A DNA stretch of 64,000 nucleotides from Desertibaculum subflavum (GTDB lineage Bacteria; Pseudomonadota; Alphaproteobacteria; Ferrovibrionales; Ferrovibrionaceae), in the NCBI GenBank assembly GCA_003576705.1, contig QOZS01000011.1, positions 1 through 64,000 of the forward strand, written 5' to 3'. Every line of letters begins with the position of its first letter. The first letter of the stretch is position 1. The position numbers were made by a program, and so were the translations under genes. The notes beneath the pieces were generated by a model. That model worked only from the letters and a program-made list of their open reading frames with translations. It was not told where the DNA came from and did no database searches. This document shows, piece after piece, positions 53,539-63,392 of the stretch.

Positions 53539-54675
53539 TCAGACTTCTTCGATACGGCCGTCGATCAGGACATGCGAACAGCCGAGCCGTTTCGCCTCGG
53601 CACGGCCGTCGGCCACCGGCTCCAGCCCCTGCACGGTGCGCCAGCCTTCGCCGCGCTGGGCCTTGGCCGCTGCACGCGGCGTGCCATGCGAGATGTAGAG
53701 ATGTCGTGCCGCCGCCGGCGCCGGCAGGGCGCGGATGACGCTGTCGAGATAGAGCGTGAATCCCGAGGAGGGCTCGACACCGCCCGAATCGTAGCGCCCG
53801 CCGCGGCCGAGTTCGCCGCGCACGCCACGGGCGAACAAGGTGAAGCTGACGCCGGTCTGGTACTCGAAACCGCGCGCCTCGGCCGCGTCGATGGTGACCA
53901 GGATGCCGGGCACGGCCTTGCGCACTGCGTCGGCCACCGCGACCAGGTCGGCCAGCATGGTGCGGCCCTCGGCCGGCAGGTCGAGCTGCAGCAGTTTCGG
54001 CCCCACTTCAGCGGCCGGGCCGGCGAGGCGCAGCAGCGGCTCGAGCAGCTTGGCATCCTTGCCCGCGGCCGCCTTCAGCGCGGCGGCGTCCTTCTGGTCG
54101 AGCGCGGCACGCACCGCCTCCGCCGTCGCGTCGTCGAGCTTGAGGCCACGACAGACCGCCGGCACCAGGGTCGGCTCGCAGAGGTCAATCGAGGCGTTCG
54201 GCACGCCGATCTCCGCCAGGGCCTCGGCGGCCAGGGTCGCGACCTCGATATCGGCGGCGCGGGTGGCGGCCCCGATCAGCTCGAGGCCGACCTGGGCGAA
54301 CTGGCGCTCGGGGCGGAGCTGGGTGCCCTTCACCCGCAGCACCTGGCCCATATAGGAGAGCCGGAGTGGCCGCGGCGCATCGGCCAGCCGGGTCTCGGCG
54401 ATGCGGGCGACCTGGAGCGTGATATCGGGCCGCACCCCCATCATGCGCTGGCTGACCGGGTCCATCAGGCGGAAGGTCTGCGGCGCGAGCTTGGCACCGG
54501 CGCCGGCGAGCAGGGTCGCCTCGAACTCGACCAGCGGCGGCTTGACCCGCTGGTAGCCGTGGCCGGCCAGGCAGGCGAGCAGGCGCTCGCCCACGGCCGC
54601 CTCCCATTCCGCGGCGGGCGGCAGGGCGTCGCGCAGGCCGGCCGGCAGCAGGCCGCGTTGTGCGTAGCTCTCCAT
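53539..54675 (-). CDS. hisZ: ATP phosphoribosyltransferase regulatory subunit
   Basis: The 378-aa HisRS-like protein has YQRVKPPLVEFEA, FRLMDPVSQRMMGVRPDITLQVARI, RPERQFAQVGLELIG and RYDSGG. It lacks the catalytic HisRS C-terminal domain. It pairs with the short HisG to control histidine synthesis. It precedes purA, as often seen in Alphaproteobacteria. Confidence 0.93.
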   Translation of the reverse strand: MESYAQRGLLPAGLRDALPPAAEWEAAVGERLLACLAGHGYQRVKPPLVEFEATLLAGAGAKLAPQTFRLMDPVSQRMMGVRPDITLQVARIAETRLADAPRPLRLSYMGQVLRVKGTQLRPERQFAQVGLELIGAATRAADIEVATLAAEALAEIGVPNASIDLCEPTLVPAVCRGLKLDDATAEAVRAALDQKDAAALKAAAGKDAKLLEPLLRLAGPAAEVGPKLLQLDLPAEGRTMLADLVAVADAVRKAVPGILVTIDAAEARGFEYQTGVSFTLFARGVRGELGRGGRYDSGGVEPSSGFTLYLDSVIRALPAPAAARHLYISHGTPRAAAKAQRGEGWRTVQGLEPVADGRAEAKRLGCSHVLIDGRIEEV

Positions 54676-54730
54676 GATGCGCCTTAAAGCACAGCCCAGG
54701 CCGGCGGAACAGCGCCCCGGCTGCGGCCGG

Positions 54731-55159
54731 TCAGCGCGCCTTGAGCAGGTCGCGGATCTCGGTCAGCAGCACCACGTCGGCCGGCAGGGGCGGCGGCGGA
54801 CCGGGGTCGGACTGCTGCTGCTTGATCGCCATGTCGCGCATGCGGTTGATTCCCTTCACCAGCAGGAACACCGCGAAGGCGATGATCAGGAACTGGATGA
54901 CCGCGTTGAGAAAGGCGCCGTAGGCGATGACGACGGAGCCGGCCTTCTTGGTCTCCTCCAGCGTCGGCAGGGCCTCACCTTTGATGGTCAGGAAGAAGTT
55001 GGTGAAGTCGACGCCGCCGAGAATGAACCCGATCGGCGGCATGATGATGTCGTTGACCAGCGAATTGACGATCGCGGTGAAGGCCGCGCCGATGATGATG
55101 CCGACCGCGAGATCGACAACATTGCCGCGCATGATGAACGTCTTGAATTCGTTCAGCAT
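54731..55159 (-). CDS. mscL: Large-conductance mechanosensitive channel
   Basis: The 142-aa protein has the MscL N-terminus FKTFIMRGNVVDLAVGIIIGAAFTAIV, NSLVNDIIMPPIGF, and a second helix VIQFLIIAFAVFLLVKGINR, with a typical charged C-terminal bundle. It opens to relieve turgor on hypo-osmotic shock. Confidence 0.95.
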   Translation of the reverse strand: MLNEFKTFIMRGNVVDLAVGIIIGAAFTAIVNSLVNDIIMPPIGFILGGVDFTNFFLTIKGEALPTLEETKKAGSVVIAYGAFLNAVIQFLIIAFAVFLLVKGINRMRDMAIKQQQSDPGPPPPLPADVVLLTEIRDLLKAR

Positions 55160-55240
55160 CGCTCCCCACCCCTTTTCGATACCTGGTCTCGATACCCGGC
55201 TCGAATCGCCGGCCGCTTACGAATGTATCCTAAGCGCGGA

Positions 55241-55837
55241 TCATGCCCCTTGGCCAGATTCGAGCCGGCGGATCAGCCCGTCCACGCCGTCCTTGCGCAT
55301 CACCGAGGCGAATTCCTGCCGCCGGGTGATCAGGAGGCTGACGCCGTTGATCACCACATCGACCACCTTCAGGCCGCCCGTGGTCTCGCGCACCCGCCAG
55401 TCATAGGGCGTCGGCGGCGCCCCGCCACGGGTGATCTCGGAATTGACCAGCACGTCGCCGTCGGGCTGCTTGGAATCGCCGGTGATCTTCACGTCCGCCA
55501 CGCTCTGCCGCGCCAGCAGGTCGGAATAGGTCTCCACCACATGCTTCTCGAAGGCTTCGCCGAAGCTCTTCTGCTGCGTCGGCGTCAGCTCGCGGCCCTG
55601 CCGCCCGAGCACGAACTTGCCCATGGCGCCGAGGTCAAGGCCATCGCGCAAGAGCGGCGCGAGCTTGGAGGCGCGCGCATCCACGTTGCTCTCGGCGCGG
55701 AGCACCGCCAGCGTCTTGCCGGCCAGCCTGGTCACGAAATCGCGTGCCGCCGCCTGCTCCAGCGCAAAGGCCGGCATGCCCGCCGCAACCGCCAGGATCA
55801 GTCCGCCGGCGGCCAGCATCACGTCGCGTCGATGCAT
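55241..55837 (-). CDS. MlaC-family periplasmic phospholipid-binding protein
   Basis: The 198-aa protein has a signal (MLAAGGLILAVAAGMPAFA), then the MlaC/Ttg2D fold sequence: GLDLGAMGKFVLGRQGRELTPTQQKSFGEAFEKHVVETYSDLLAR and WRVRETTGGLKVVDVVINGVSLLITRRQEFASVMRKDGVDGLIRRL. MlaC shuttles phospholipid in the Mla system; no other mla gene is adjacent. Start at 55837 behind GGAGAG. Confidence 0.85.
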   Translation of the reverse strand: MHRRDVMLAAGGLILAVAAGMPAFALEQAAARDFVTRLAGKTLAVLRAESNVDARASKLAPLLRDGLDLGAMGKFVLGRQGRELTPTQQKSFGEAFEKHVVETYSDLLARQSVADVKITGDSKQPDGDVLVNSEITRGGAPPTPYDWRVRETTGGLKVVDVVINGVSLLITRRQEFASVMRKDGVDGLIRRLESGQGA

Positions 55838-55939
55838 GTCGATCTCTCCCATCCATTGCACTGCCGGCATTGCGCTCGCGCATTGAGGCGGAAGCGCGGC
55901 GTGATCGCGACGAGATTTGTGACAATGTGTCGAATTGCG

Positions 55940-56710
55940 TCAGATCCGGTCGATCGGCCGCACCGGGATGCCGCGCGCGGACAGGACCTGTTTCGCCTGC
56001 GCCACCGTCGCCTCGCCGAAATGGAAGATCGAGGCGGCGAGCACGGCGCTCGCATGCCCTTCGGCGATGCCGTCGGCGAGATGGTCGAGCGTGCCGACCC
56101 CACCCGAGGCGATCACCGGCACCGGCACGGCGTCGGAAACCGCGCGGGTCAGCGCCAGATCGAAGCCCTCGCGCGTGCCGTCGCGGTCCATCGAGGTGAG
56201 CAGGATCTCGCCCGCCCCGGTCGCCGCCATGCGCTTCGCCCACGCGACCGCGTCGAGCCCGGTCGCCTTGCGACCGCCATGGGTGAAGACCTCGAAGCGG
56301 CCGGGCGCGACCTGTTTGGCATCGATCGCCACCACGATGCATTGCGCACCGAAGCGCTCCGCAGCCTGTCGGACCACGTCCGGAGTCTGCACCGCCGCGG
56401 TGTTGATCGAGACCTTGTCGGCGCCGGCCAGCAGCAGGCGGCGCACATCCTCCACCGCACGGACGCCGCCGCCGACGGTGAAGGGCATGAAGCAGGCTTC
56501 CGCCGTCTTCGCCACCACGTCGAGGATGATGTCGCGCTTCTCGTGGCTCGCCGTGATGTCGAGGAAGCAGAGCTCGTCAGCCCCCTGCTTGTCGTAGACC
56601 TTGGCTTGCTCGACCGGATCGCCGGCATCGACCAGGTCGAGGAAGCGCACGCCCTTGACCACGCGGCCGGCATTGACGTCGAGGCAGGGGATGACGCGGA
56701 CCTTCAGCAT
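55940..56710 (-). CDS. hisF: Imidazole glycerol phosphate synthase, cyclase subunit
   Basis: The 256-aa TIM barrel has [18 protein letters not shown] with the catalytic Asp and [14 protein letters not shown] with the second. It works with HisH to make IGP and AICAR. It is the last his gene here; hisE, often next, is absent. Confidence 0.97.
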   Translation of the reverse strand: MLKVRVIPCLDVNAGRVVKGVRFLDLVDAGDPVEQAKVYDKQGADELCFLDITASHEKRDIILDVVAKTAEACFMPFTVGGGVRAVEDVRRLLLAGADKVSINTAAVQTPDVVRQAAERFGAQCIVVAIDAKQVAPGRFEVFTHGGRKATGLDAVAWAKRMAATGAGEILLTSMDRDGTREGFDLALTRAVSDAVPVPVIASGGVGTLDHLADGIAEGHASAVLAASIFHFGEATVAQAKQVLSARGIPVRPIDRI

Positions 56711-56711
56711 G

Positions 56712-57461
56712 TCACGCCGCCAGCAGTTTCAGGGCGGCGGCGGGATCGACGCGGCCGTCATAGATGGCGCGGCCGACGATGACGCCTTCGATGCCGGCGC
56801 TCGCCACCGCCTTGAGCTGCACCAGGTCGTCCAGCGAGGCGACACCGCCGGAGGCGATCACCGGCAGCCTGACCGCGCGCGCCAGCGCCGCCGTCGCCTC
56901 GACATTCACGCCCTGCAGCAGGCCGTCGCGATCCACGTCGGTGTGGATCAGCGCGGCGACGCCGGCATCCTCGAAGCGCTTGCCGAGCTCCGCCGTGGTG
57001 AGCTCCGTCGTCTCCGCCCAGCCTTGCACCGCAACCTTGCCGCCCTTGGCGTCGATGCCGACGGCGACGCGGCCCGGATGCGCCCTGGCCGCTTCTTTCA
57101 CCAGCGCCGGATCGCGCACCGCGGCGGTGCCCAGCACCACGCGGGTGACGCCGGCCTCGAGCCAGCCGTCGATCGTCGCGCGGTCGCGGATACCGCCGCC
57201 GAGCTGCACCTTGAGGCCCACGGCAGCGCGGATCGCCCGCACCGCGGCGGCATTCATCGGCTTGCCGGCGAAGGCGCCGTCCAGATCGACCACATGGATC
57301 CAGGCGCAGCCCGCACCGGCGAAATCCCGCGCCTGCGCCGCCGGGTCGTCGTTGAATACGGTTGCCCGCGCCATCTCGCCGCGCTCGAGCCTGACGCAGC
57401 GGCCCTCCTTCAAGTCGATGGCGGGATACAGGATCAGGGCCTTGCCGGGGATCTGGGCCAT
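56712..57461 (-). CDS. hisA: Phosphoribosylformimino-AICAR ribotide isomerase
   Basis: The 249-aa barrel has [18 protein letters not shown] and [14 protein letters not shown], with the paired catalytic Asp residues. It is one base from hisF and one base from hisH. Confidence 0.97.
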   Translation of the reverse strand: MAQIPGKALILYPAIDLKEGRCVRLERGEMARATVFNDDPAAQARDFAGAGCAWIHVVDLDGAFAGKPMNAAAVRAIRAAVGLKVQLGGGIRDRATIDGWLEAGVTRVVLGTAAVRDPALVKEAARAHPGRVAVGIDAKGGKVAVQGWAETTELTTAELGKRFEDAGVAALIHTDVDRDGLLQGVNVEATAALARAVRLPVIASGGVASLDDLVQLKAVASAGIEGVIVGRAIYDGRVDPAAALKLLAA

Positions 57462-57462
57462 C

Positions 57463-58104
57463 TCAAGGCGTCCAGCGCAGGAAGTTGGCGATCATGCGAA
57501 GGCCGGTCGACTGGCTCTTCTCCGGATGGAACTGGGTGCCGACCACGTTGCCTTCCGCCACCACCGCGACGATCGGTCCGCCGTGATCGGCTTCGGCCAG
57601 CACGGCGTCATGCGCTTTCGGCACCAGGTGGTAGGAGTGGATAAAATAGGCATGCGCGCCGGCGGCCAGCCCGTCGGTCACCGGGTGCGGATGGGTGAGC
57701 ATGAGCTCGTTCCAGCCCATATGCGGCACCTTGAGGCGCGGGTCCGAAGGCACGATGCGCTCGACATCGCCCGCCACCCAGCCGAGGCCGGCATGCTCGC
57801 CGTATTCGAGCCCGCGCGTCGCCAGCAGCTGCATGCCGACGCAGATGCCGAAGAACGGCCGGGCGCGCCGGCGTACCGCCTCCTCCAGCGCCGCCTCCAT
57901 CGCGGTGCGCGAGCGCAACGCGCCGATGCAATCGGCGAAGGCGCCGTCGCCCGGCAGCACGATGCGGTCGGCGGCGAGGATCGCCTCCGGCGTCGTCACC
58001 ACCTCGACCTCGGCGGCGATGCCGATTTGGCCGGCGACGTGCTCGAAGGCGCGCACGGCAGAGCGGATGTTGCCGGCGCCGTAATCGACCACGGCGATCC
58101 TCAC
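57463..58104 (-). CDS. hisH: Imidazole glycerol phosphate synthase, glutaminase subunit
   Basis: The 213-aa class I amidotransferase has the nucleophile Cys in [11 protein letters not shown] and the His/Glu pair in [14 protein letters not shown] at 58104 overlaps the DUF2628 stop (GTGA). Confidence 0.96.
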   Translation of the reverse strand: MRIAVVDYGAGNIRSAVRAFEHVAGQIGIAAEVEVVTTPEAILAADRIVLPGDGAFADCIGALRSRTAMEAALEEAVRRRARPFFGICVGMQLLATRGLEYGEHAGLGWVAGDVERIVPSDPRLKVPHMGWNELMLTHPHPVTDGLAAGAHAYFIHSYHLVPKAHDAVLAEADHGGPIVAVVAEGNVVGTQFHPEKSQSTGLRMIANFLRWTP

Positions 58105-58496
58105 GGCACGCCTTCGACCAGCAGGCGCGGCGGCCAGCGATCCAGCGCGCGGCGTTCCGCCTCGGCGAGCCGCGGCGCCCGCGCCAGGCCGGCAAAGCGA
58201 TAGCCGCGCCGCGCCAACGCCGCACGGCGGGCGTCGTTCGCCTGCGCCGCGAACAGCACGGCGACGGCCACGCCGACAACGCTGCCGAGCGATTCCGCGG
58301 CCTCCAGCAGCCCGAGGCCGAGGCTCGCCGCCGCCAGCACCGCGAGATAGGCGATCAGCCAGCGCCAAACCCGCATCCAGGCGAACCAGATCGGCCCGAG
58401 TATCAAGGCCGGCCAGGAGAAGCCTTCCTTGACCAGCACCAAATCGGGGTCGTCCGGCGGCCCGCCGGGCCGCACCTGCACGGTGTAGGTGCGCAT
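58101..58496 (-). CDS. DUF2628 membrane protein within the his operon
   Basis: The 131-aa protein begins MRTYTVQVRPGG, has the family FSWPALILGPIWFAWMRVW turn, two or three helices, and a cytosolic C-terminus. DUF2628 genes often sit between hisB and hisH in Alphaproteobacteria. Role unknown. Confidence 0.85.
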   Translation of the reverse strand: MRTYTVQVRPGGPPDDPDLVLVKEGFSWPALILGPIWFAWMRVWRWLIAYLAVLAAASLGLGLLEAAESLGSVVGVAVAVLFAAQANDARRAALARRGYRFAGLARAPRLAEAERRALDRWPPRLLVEGVP

Positions 58497-58499
58497 CGC

Positions 58500-59099
58500 C
58501 TAGAGCGAGCCGCCCAGCACGCCCTTGGTCGAGGGCACCTGGTTCGACTGCCGGGGATCGATCTCGAAGGCCTGGCGCAGCGAGCGCGCGAGCCCCTTGA
58601 AGCAGCTCTCGACGATGTGGTGGTTGTTTTCGCCGTAGAGGTTCTCGACATGCAGCGTGAGCCCGGCGGCCTGGGCGAAGGCCTGGAACCACTCCTTGAA
58701 CAGCTCGGTATCCATGTCGCCGAGCTTCGGCTTGGAAAACGCCACCTTCCAGATCAGATACGGCCGGTTGGAGGCGTCGAGCGAGACGCGGGTGCAGGTC
58801 TCGTCCATCGGGATGATTGCAGAGCCATAGCGCACGATGCCCTTGCGGTCGCCCAGCGCCTTGCTCACCGCCTCGCCGAGGGCGATGCCAGTATCCTCGG
58901 TCGTGTGGTGGAAATCGATGTGCAGGTCGCCCTTCGCCTGGACCTCGATGTCCATCAGCGAATGGCGCGAGAGCTGTTCCAGCATGTGGTCGAGGAAGCC
59001 GATCCCGGTCGCGACCTTGTAGGTCCCGGTGCCGTCCAGATCGACCACGACGCGCACCTCGGTCTCCTTGGTGCGCCGCTCCACACTGCCGCGCCGCAT
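58500..59099 (-). CDS. hisB: Imidazoleglycerol-phosphate dehydratase
   Basis: The 199-aa monofunctional enzyme has the Mn-ligand repeats [14 protein letters not shown] and [16 protein letters not shown], and [15 protein letters not shown]. The bifunctional phosphatase domain is missing, as is usual here. It starts the his operon. Confidence 0.96.
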   Translation of the reverse strand: MRRGSVERRTKETEVRVVVDLDGTGTYKVATGIGFLDHMLEQLSRHSLMDIEVQAKGDLHIDFHHTTEDTGIALGEAVSKALGDRKGIVRYGSAIIPMDETCTRVSLDASNRPYLIWKVAFSKPKLGDMDTELFKEWFQAFAQAAGLTLHVENLYGENNHHIVESCFKGLARSLRQAFEIDPRQSNQVPSTKGVLGGSL

Positions 59100-59238
59100 G
59101 GCGCCCTCCGATCATCAAAGAACGGCCGGCCTATAGCAGGAAGACCAGGGCCTTACCAGCAACGGGGCCTTAACGGACCGTCAAGCCTGGGCTGCTACCG
59201 TCGCGTGCAACAGTGCTTAATGCTTTCCTTCTTTGGCC

Positions 59239-59790
59239 ATGGCTCTTCCAAAGCGCGCTGCCCACAAGATCCATCGCGAGGCCGAGGGCTTCCTGGTTTC
59301 GCTGCAGCAGCAGATCGAGACCGCCAAGGCCTTGACCGCCAGCGCCGCCGCCGATCTGGCCGCAGGCGCCTTCCAATCGTATCAGCGCTATCGCGAGGCC
59401 CTGAATTCGATCGCCGGCGTCACTGCCCTGATCACCGACCGGCTGGACGAGATCGGGCCCAAGGCCGACACCGACGTGCACCAGCGGTTCCACCGCGCCA
59501 TCGGCGACCTGCTGCTGGCCGAGATCGACGCCTCGCTCAAGATCTTCCTGTCGCTCGCCGAATCCGAAACCCTGCCGCTCGGCAGCCGCGAGCTGTTCGA
59601 GGAGGAGCTCGGCCACCTGCTCGAGCGGCGCGAGATGGCCGACCGACCGGAATATGCCGATATCATCCGCCCCGATACGCGGGCCCATCTCGACCAGGCC
59701 CGCACCATCGTCGAGGAGATCACCAAGCGCGCCCCCGGACTGATCGAGCTGTCCCGCGCCCGCTACCAGAGCCGGCGGAACAAGCACTAG
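59239..59790 (+). CDS. Helical hypothetical protein between hisB and hslV
   Basis: The 183-aa product is almost wholly alpha-helical and charged ([61 protein letters not shown]). No signal peptide or known motif. There is no clear ribosome-binding site at the ATG; a TTG lies two codons upstream. It is co-directional with hslVU but 82 bp upstream. Confidence 0.6.
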   Translation: MALPKRAAHKIHREAEGFLVSLQQQIETAKALTASAAADLAAGAFQSYQRYREALNSIAGVTALITDRLDEIGPKADTDVHQRFHRAIGDLLLAEIDASLKIFLSLAESETLPLGSRELFEEELGHLLERREMADRPEYADIIRPDTRAHLDQARTIVEEITKRAPGLIELSRARYQSRRNKH

Positions 59791-59872
59791 CCAGGGCAGG
59801 CCCCGCCTTGAACCGGCGAGGGCGAGGGCCTACATCCGTTCTTCCGCCGCGAAGGACGAGCCCTACCCCCTC

Positions 59873-60430
59873 ATGACAGATCACGATCCCGGCCGCTGGT
59901 ACGGCACGACCATTCTTTCGGTGCGCAAAGGACCGCATGTCGTGGTGGCCGGCGATGGGCAGGTGACGCTCGGCAACACGGTGGTGAAGTCCTCGGCCAA
60001 GAAGGTGCGCCGGCTCGGCAATGGCAGCGTGGTGGCGGGCTTCGCCGGCGCCACGGCCGATGCCTTGACCCTGTTCGAGCGCCTGGAGGCGAAGCTCGAG
60101 CGGCATCCGAACCAGCTCGCCCGCGCCTGCGTCGAGCTGGCCAAGGACTGGCGGACCGACCGCTACCTGCGCCGGCTCGAAGCCATGATGGCAGTGGCGG
60201 ACGCGCAGACCAGCCTGATCCTGACCGGCACCGGCGACGTGCTGGAGCCGGAGGACGGGCTGATCGGCATCGGCTCCGGCGGCTCCTTCGCGCTGTCAGC
60301 CGCACGTGCGCTGGTCGACCGCGACGACATGGATGCCGAGGCGATCGCCCGGCGCGCCATGAAGATCGCCGCCGACATCTGCATCTACACCAACGAGAAC
60401 CTGGTCCTGGAGAAGCTGGCCACGTCATGA
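59873..60430 (+). CDS. hslV: ATP-dependent protease subunit HslV
   Basis: The 185-aa peptidase has [11 protein letters not shown] with the active Thr (about residue 12) after a short N-terminal extension that must be removed, as in other Alphaproteobacteria. [16 protein letters not shown] and [16 protein letters not shown] are conserved. ATGA overlap with hslU. Confidence 0.96.
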   Translation: MTDHDPGRWYGTTILSVRKGPHVVVAGDGQVTLGNTVVKSSAKKVRRLGNGSVVAGFAGATADALTLFERLEAKLERHPNQLARACVELAKDWRTDRYLRRLEAMMAVADAQTSLILTGTGDVLEPEDGLIGIGSGGSFALSAARALVDRDDMDAEAIARRAMKIAADICIYTNENLVLEKLATS

Positions 60431-61749
60431 GCACAGCGATGAGCTTCAGCCCGCGCGAGATCGTTTCCGAGCTCGATCGCTTCATTGTCGGCCAGCACGA
60501 CGCCAAGCGCGCCGTCGCGGTGGCGTTGCGCAACCGCTGGCGCCGCCAGCAGCTGCCCGACAGCCTGCGCGACGAGGTGCTGCCGAAGAACATCCTGATG
60601 ATCGGCCCGACCGGTGTCGGCAAGACCGAGATCTCGCGCCGCCTGGCCAAGCTGGCGGACGCGCCTTTCCTCAAGGTCGAGGCGACCAAGTTCACCGAGG
60701 TCGGCTATGTCGGCCGCGATGTCGAGCAGATCGTGCGCGACCTGCTGGAAGTCGCCATCGCCATGGTGCGCGAGCGGAAGCGCAAGGAGGTCAATGCCCG
60801 CGCCGAGCTCGCCGCCGAGGAGCGCATCCTGGACGCACTGGTCGGCGAGAATGCCTCGCCCGACACGCGCCAGAAGTTCCGCAAGATGCTGCGCGAGGGC
60901 AATCTCGACCAGAAGGAGGTCGAGGTGCAGGTGCAGGAATCGGGCGGCGGAATGCCCACTTTCGAGATCCCCGGCATGCCGGGCGCCCAGATGGGCATGA
61001 TCAATCTCAACGAGATGCTGGGCAAGGCGCTGGGCGGCGGCCGCACCAAGCCGCGCAAGATGCATGTCCAGGACGCCGCCCGCCTGCTGCTGCAGGAGGA
61101 GAGCGACAAGCTGCTCGATTCCGAGGCGGTGCTGAAGGAAGCCAAGCAGGTCACCGAGGAGAACGGCATCGTCTTCCTGGACGAGATCGACAAGATCTGC
61201 GGCCGGTCCGAAATGCGGGGCAGCGCCGATGTCAGCCGCGAAGGTGTTCAGCGCGATCTGCTGCCGCTGATCGAAGGCACCTCGGTCGCCACCAAGCACG
61301 GGGCGATCAAGACCGACCACATTCTGTTCATCGCCTCGGGCGCGTTCCATATCGCCAAGCCGTCCGACCTGCTGCCGGAGCTGCAAGGCCGGCTGCCAAT
61401 CCGGGTCGAGCTGAAGCCGCTCGGCAAGGAGGATTTCAAGCGCATCCTGACCGAGCCGGAAGCGAGCCTGGTCAAGCAGTACGTCGCCCTGCTGGCGACC
61501 GAGAAGGTCGAGCTCACCTTCACCGACGACGCGGTCGACGCCATCGCCGGTCTGGCGAGCGACGTCAATTCAGGGGTGGAGAATATCGGCGCCCGGCGGC
61601 TGCACACGATCATGGAGCGCGTGCTGGAGGACATCTCCTTCGACGCCGCGGACCGTTCGGGAAGTTCGGTGACAGTGGATGCCGCCTACGTGGTCGCCCA
61701 TGTCGGCGACCTGGCCAAAAACGCGGACTTGAGCCGGTTCATCCTCTAG
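60427..61749 (+). CDS. hslU: ATP-dependent protease ATPase subunit HslU
   Basis: The 440-aa AAA+ protein has Walker [19 protein letters not shown], pore loop GYVGRD, Walker B IVFLDEID and the C-terminal sensor [20 protein letters not shown]. It unfolds substrates for HslV. It is complete, ending SRFIL as usual. Confidence 0.97.
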   Translation: MSTAMSFSPREIVSELDRFIVGQHDAKRAVAVALRNRWRRQQLPDSLRDEVLPKNILMIGPTGVGKTEISRRLAKLADAPFLKVEATKFTEVGYVGRDVEQIVRDLLEVAIAMVRERKRKEVNARAELAAEERILDALVGENASPDTRQKFRKMLREGNLDQKEVEVQVQESGGGMPTFEIPGMPGAQMGMINLNEMLGKALGGGRTKPRKMHVQDAARLLLQEESDKLLDSEAVLKEAKQVTEENGIVFLDEIDKICGRSEMRGSADVSREGVQRDLLPLIEGTSVATKHGAIKTDHILFIASGAFHIAKPSDLLPELQGRLPIRVELKPLGKEDFKRILTEPEASLVKQYVALLATEKVELTFTDDAVDAIAGLASDVNSGVENIGARRLHTIMERVLEDISFDAADRSGSSVTVDAAYVVAHVGDLAKNADLSRFIL

Positions 61750-61781
61750 GGCCGCGGCGAGCCGCGACCCCGGGAGCCGAC

Positions 61782-61886
61782 CTACATCATTGCAGTGGCG
61801 GCAAGCGCGCTGACGGCGGTGGTCAGGATCAGACCGACGATGATCAGGGCGTCGTTCAGCTTGCGGCGGGTGTGTGAGCGAAACAT
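61782..61886 (-). CDS. Possible 34-aa membrane microprotein
   Basis: ATG at 61886 with AAGG eight bases upstream opens MFRSHTRRKLNDALIIVGLI then LTTAVSALAATAMM. The basic N-terminus followed by one hydrophobic helix fits a small membrane protein. It lies in the 260-bp gap between hslU and mmcB, reading toward hslU. Short length leaves real doubt. Confidence 0.4.
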   Translation of the reverse strand: MFRSHTRRKLNDALIIVGLILTTAVSALAATAMM

Positions 61887-62009
61887 GACACTAACCTTGT
61901 CGAACTAACTGGCAGCATCGATGTGGACACCATATGCGGCGAAGCATTGACAAAACGATGGCGGCCGTCACACAGAGGCTGAGTTGTTGATCACAATTGG
62001 TGTCGAAGT

Positions 62010-62450
62010 GTGAGTGTCGCCGACATCGCACCCCAGATCTGCCGCGGAATCGGCCGGCATTTCCGAGCCCTAGGCCATGCGACATTGGCCGAATTCTCGT
62101 TGCCGGACGGCCGTCGGGCCGATGTCTTCGCCGTCGACGACAAGGGCGGCATCTCCATCATCGAGATCAAGAGCTGCCTGATCGACTTCCGCACCGATCA
62201 GAAATGGCAGGACTATCTCGATTGGTGCGACCGGTTCTATTTCGCCGTCACCGTCGACTTCCCGCGCGAGGCGCTGCCAGCGGAGCCGGGGTTGATCGTG
62301 GCCGACGCCTATGGCGCCGAAGTGTTGCGCCCGGCGCCGGGCAGTGCCCTGCTCGCGGCGGCGCGGCGCCGCTCGCTCCTCCTCCGCTTCGCCGCCAAGG
62401 CCGCCAACCGCCTGGCCCGATTGGAAGATCCTGAGGGCTTCGAGCCGTGA
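62010..62450 (+). CDS. mmcB: MmcB-family DNA repair protein
   Basis: The 146-aa PD-(D/E)xK nuclease-like protein has AEFSLPDGRRADVFAVDDKG and ISIIEIKSCLIDFRTDQKW, matching alphaproteobacterial MmcB, a DNA-damage gene studied in Caulobacter. GTG start. I could not see a clear LexA box upstream. Its stop overlaps the next start (GTGA). Confidence 0.9.
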   Translation: MSVADIAPQICRGIGRHFRALGHATLAEFSLPDGRRADVFAVDDKGGISIIEIKSCLIDFRTDQKWQDYLDWCDRFYFAVTVDFPREALPAEPGLIVADAYGAEVLRPAPGSALLAAARRRSLLLRFAAKAANRLARLEDPEGFEP

Positions 62451-63337
62451 GCCGAACCCTCGCCACCGCCATCGGCATGGCCGCGATCCTGCTGTGGTCG
62501 AGCCTCGCGCTGCTCACGACGGGCGCACGGGCGGTGCCGCCCTTCCTGCTGACCGGCGTCACCTTCGGGGTCGCCTTCCTGATCGCGCTCGGGCTCTGGG
62601 CCGCGCGGGGACAGAACCCGCTCAACCGCCTGCGCCTGCCGCTCCAGGTCTGGCTGGTCGGCATCGGCGGGCTGTTCGGTTACCACTTCCTCTATTTCCT
62701 GGCGCTCCGCCTCGCCCCGCCGGTCGAGGCCAACCTGATCAACTATCTCTGGCCGCTGCTGATCGTGCTGTTCTCGGCGCTGCTGCCGGGCGAGCGGCTG
62801 CGCTGGTTCCACCTGGCCGGTGCCGGCCTCGGGCTCGCCGGCACCGTGCTGATCGTGACCGGCGGGGAGATCCGGCTGCGCGCCGAACACGCGGCCGGCT
62901 ATGTGGCGGCGCTCGGCTGCGCCGCCACCTGGGCCGCCTATTCGGTCAGGAGCCGCGTCTATGCCGAAATCCCCTCCGATGCCATCGGCGGCTTCTGCGG
63001 CGCGACCGCCATCCTCGCCTTCACCTGCCACCTGGTCCTGGAGCCCGCCGGCTGGCCGGCCGATGCAGCAACATGGGCAACCGTCGTCGCGCTCGGCCTC
63101 GGCCCGGTCGGCGCCGCCTTCTTCCTGTGGGACCACGGGGTCAAGCGGGGCGACATCAAGGCGCTCGGGGCGCTTGCCTACCTGACCCCGCTGCTATCGA
63201 CCGGCCTGCTGGTCGCCTTCGGCCGCGCCGAGACGAGCCCGACCTTGGCCGCGGCGACCGCCCTGATCGTCGGCGGCGGCGCACTGGGCGCCGGCGGCTT
63301 GTACCGCCGCCGGGTGGCGGCGCCGGAGCCGGCGTGA
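62447..63337 (+). CDS. EamA/DMT-family transporter, YddG-like
   Basis: The 296-aa inner-membrane protein has ten helices in two EamA repeats; FGYHFLYFLALRLAPPVEANLINYLWPLLIVL and WDHGVKRGDIKALGALAYLTPLLSTGLLV match YddG-like aromatic amino-acid exporters. The GTG start overlaps mmcB. Substrate is a guess. Confidence 0.85.
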   Translation: MSRTLATAIGMAAILLWSSLALLTTGARAVPPFLLTGVTFGVAFLIALGLWAARGQNPLNRLRLPLQVWLVGIGGLFGYHFLYFLALRLAPPVEANLINYLWPLLIVLFSALLPGERLRWFHLAGAGLGLAGTVLIVTGGEIRLRAEHAAGYVAALGCAATWAAYSVRSRVYAEIPSDAIGGFCGATAILAFTCHLVLEPAGWPADAATWATVVALGLGPVGAAFFLWDHGVKRGDIKALGALAYLTPLLSTGLLVAFGRAETSPTLAAATALIVGGGALGAGGLYRRRVAAPEPA

Positions 63338-63392
63338 CAGCGCGACGCCTTGGTCGCGTCCGCCCGTCGCGCTATATGATCGGCTACCGCCC

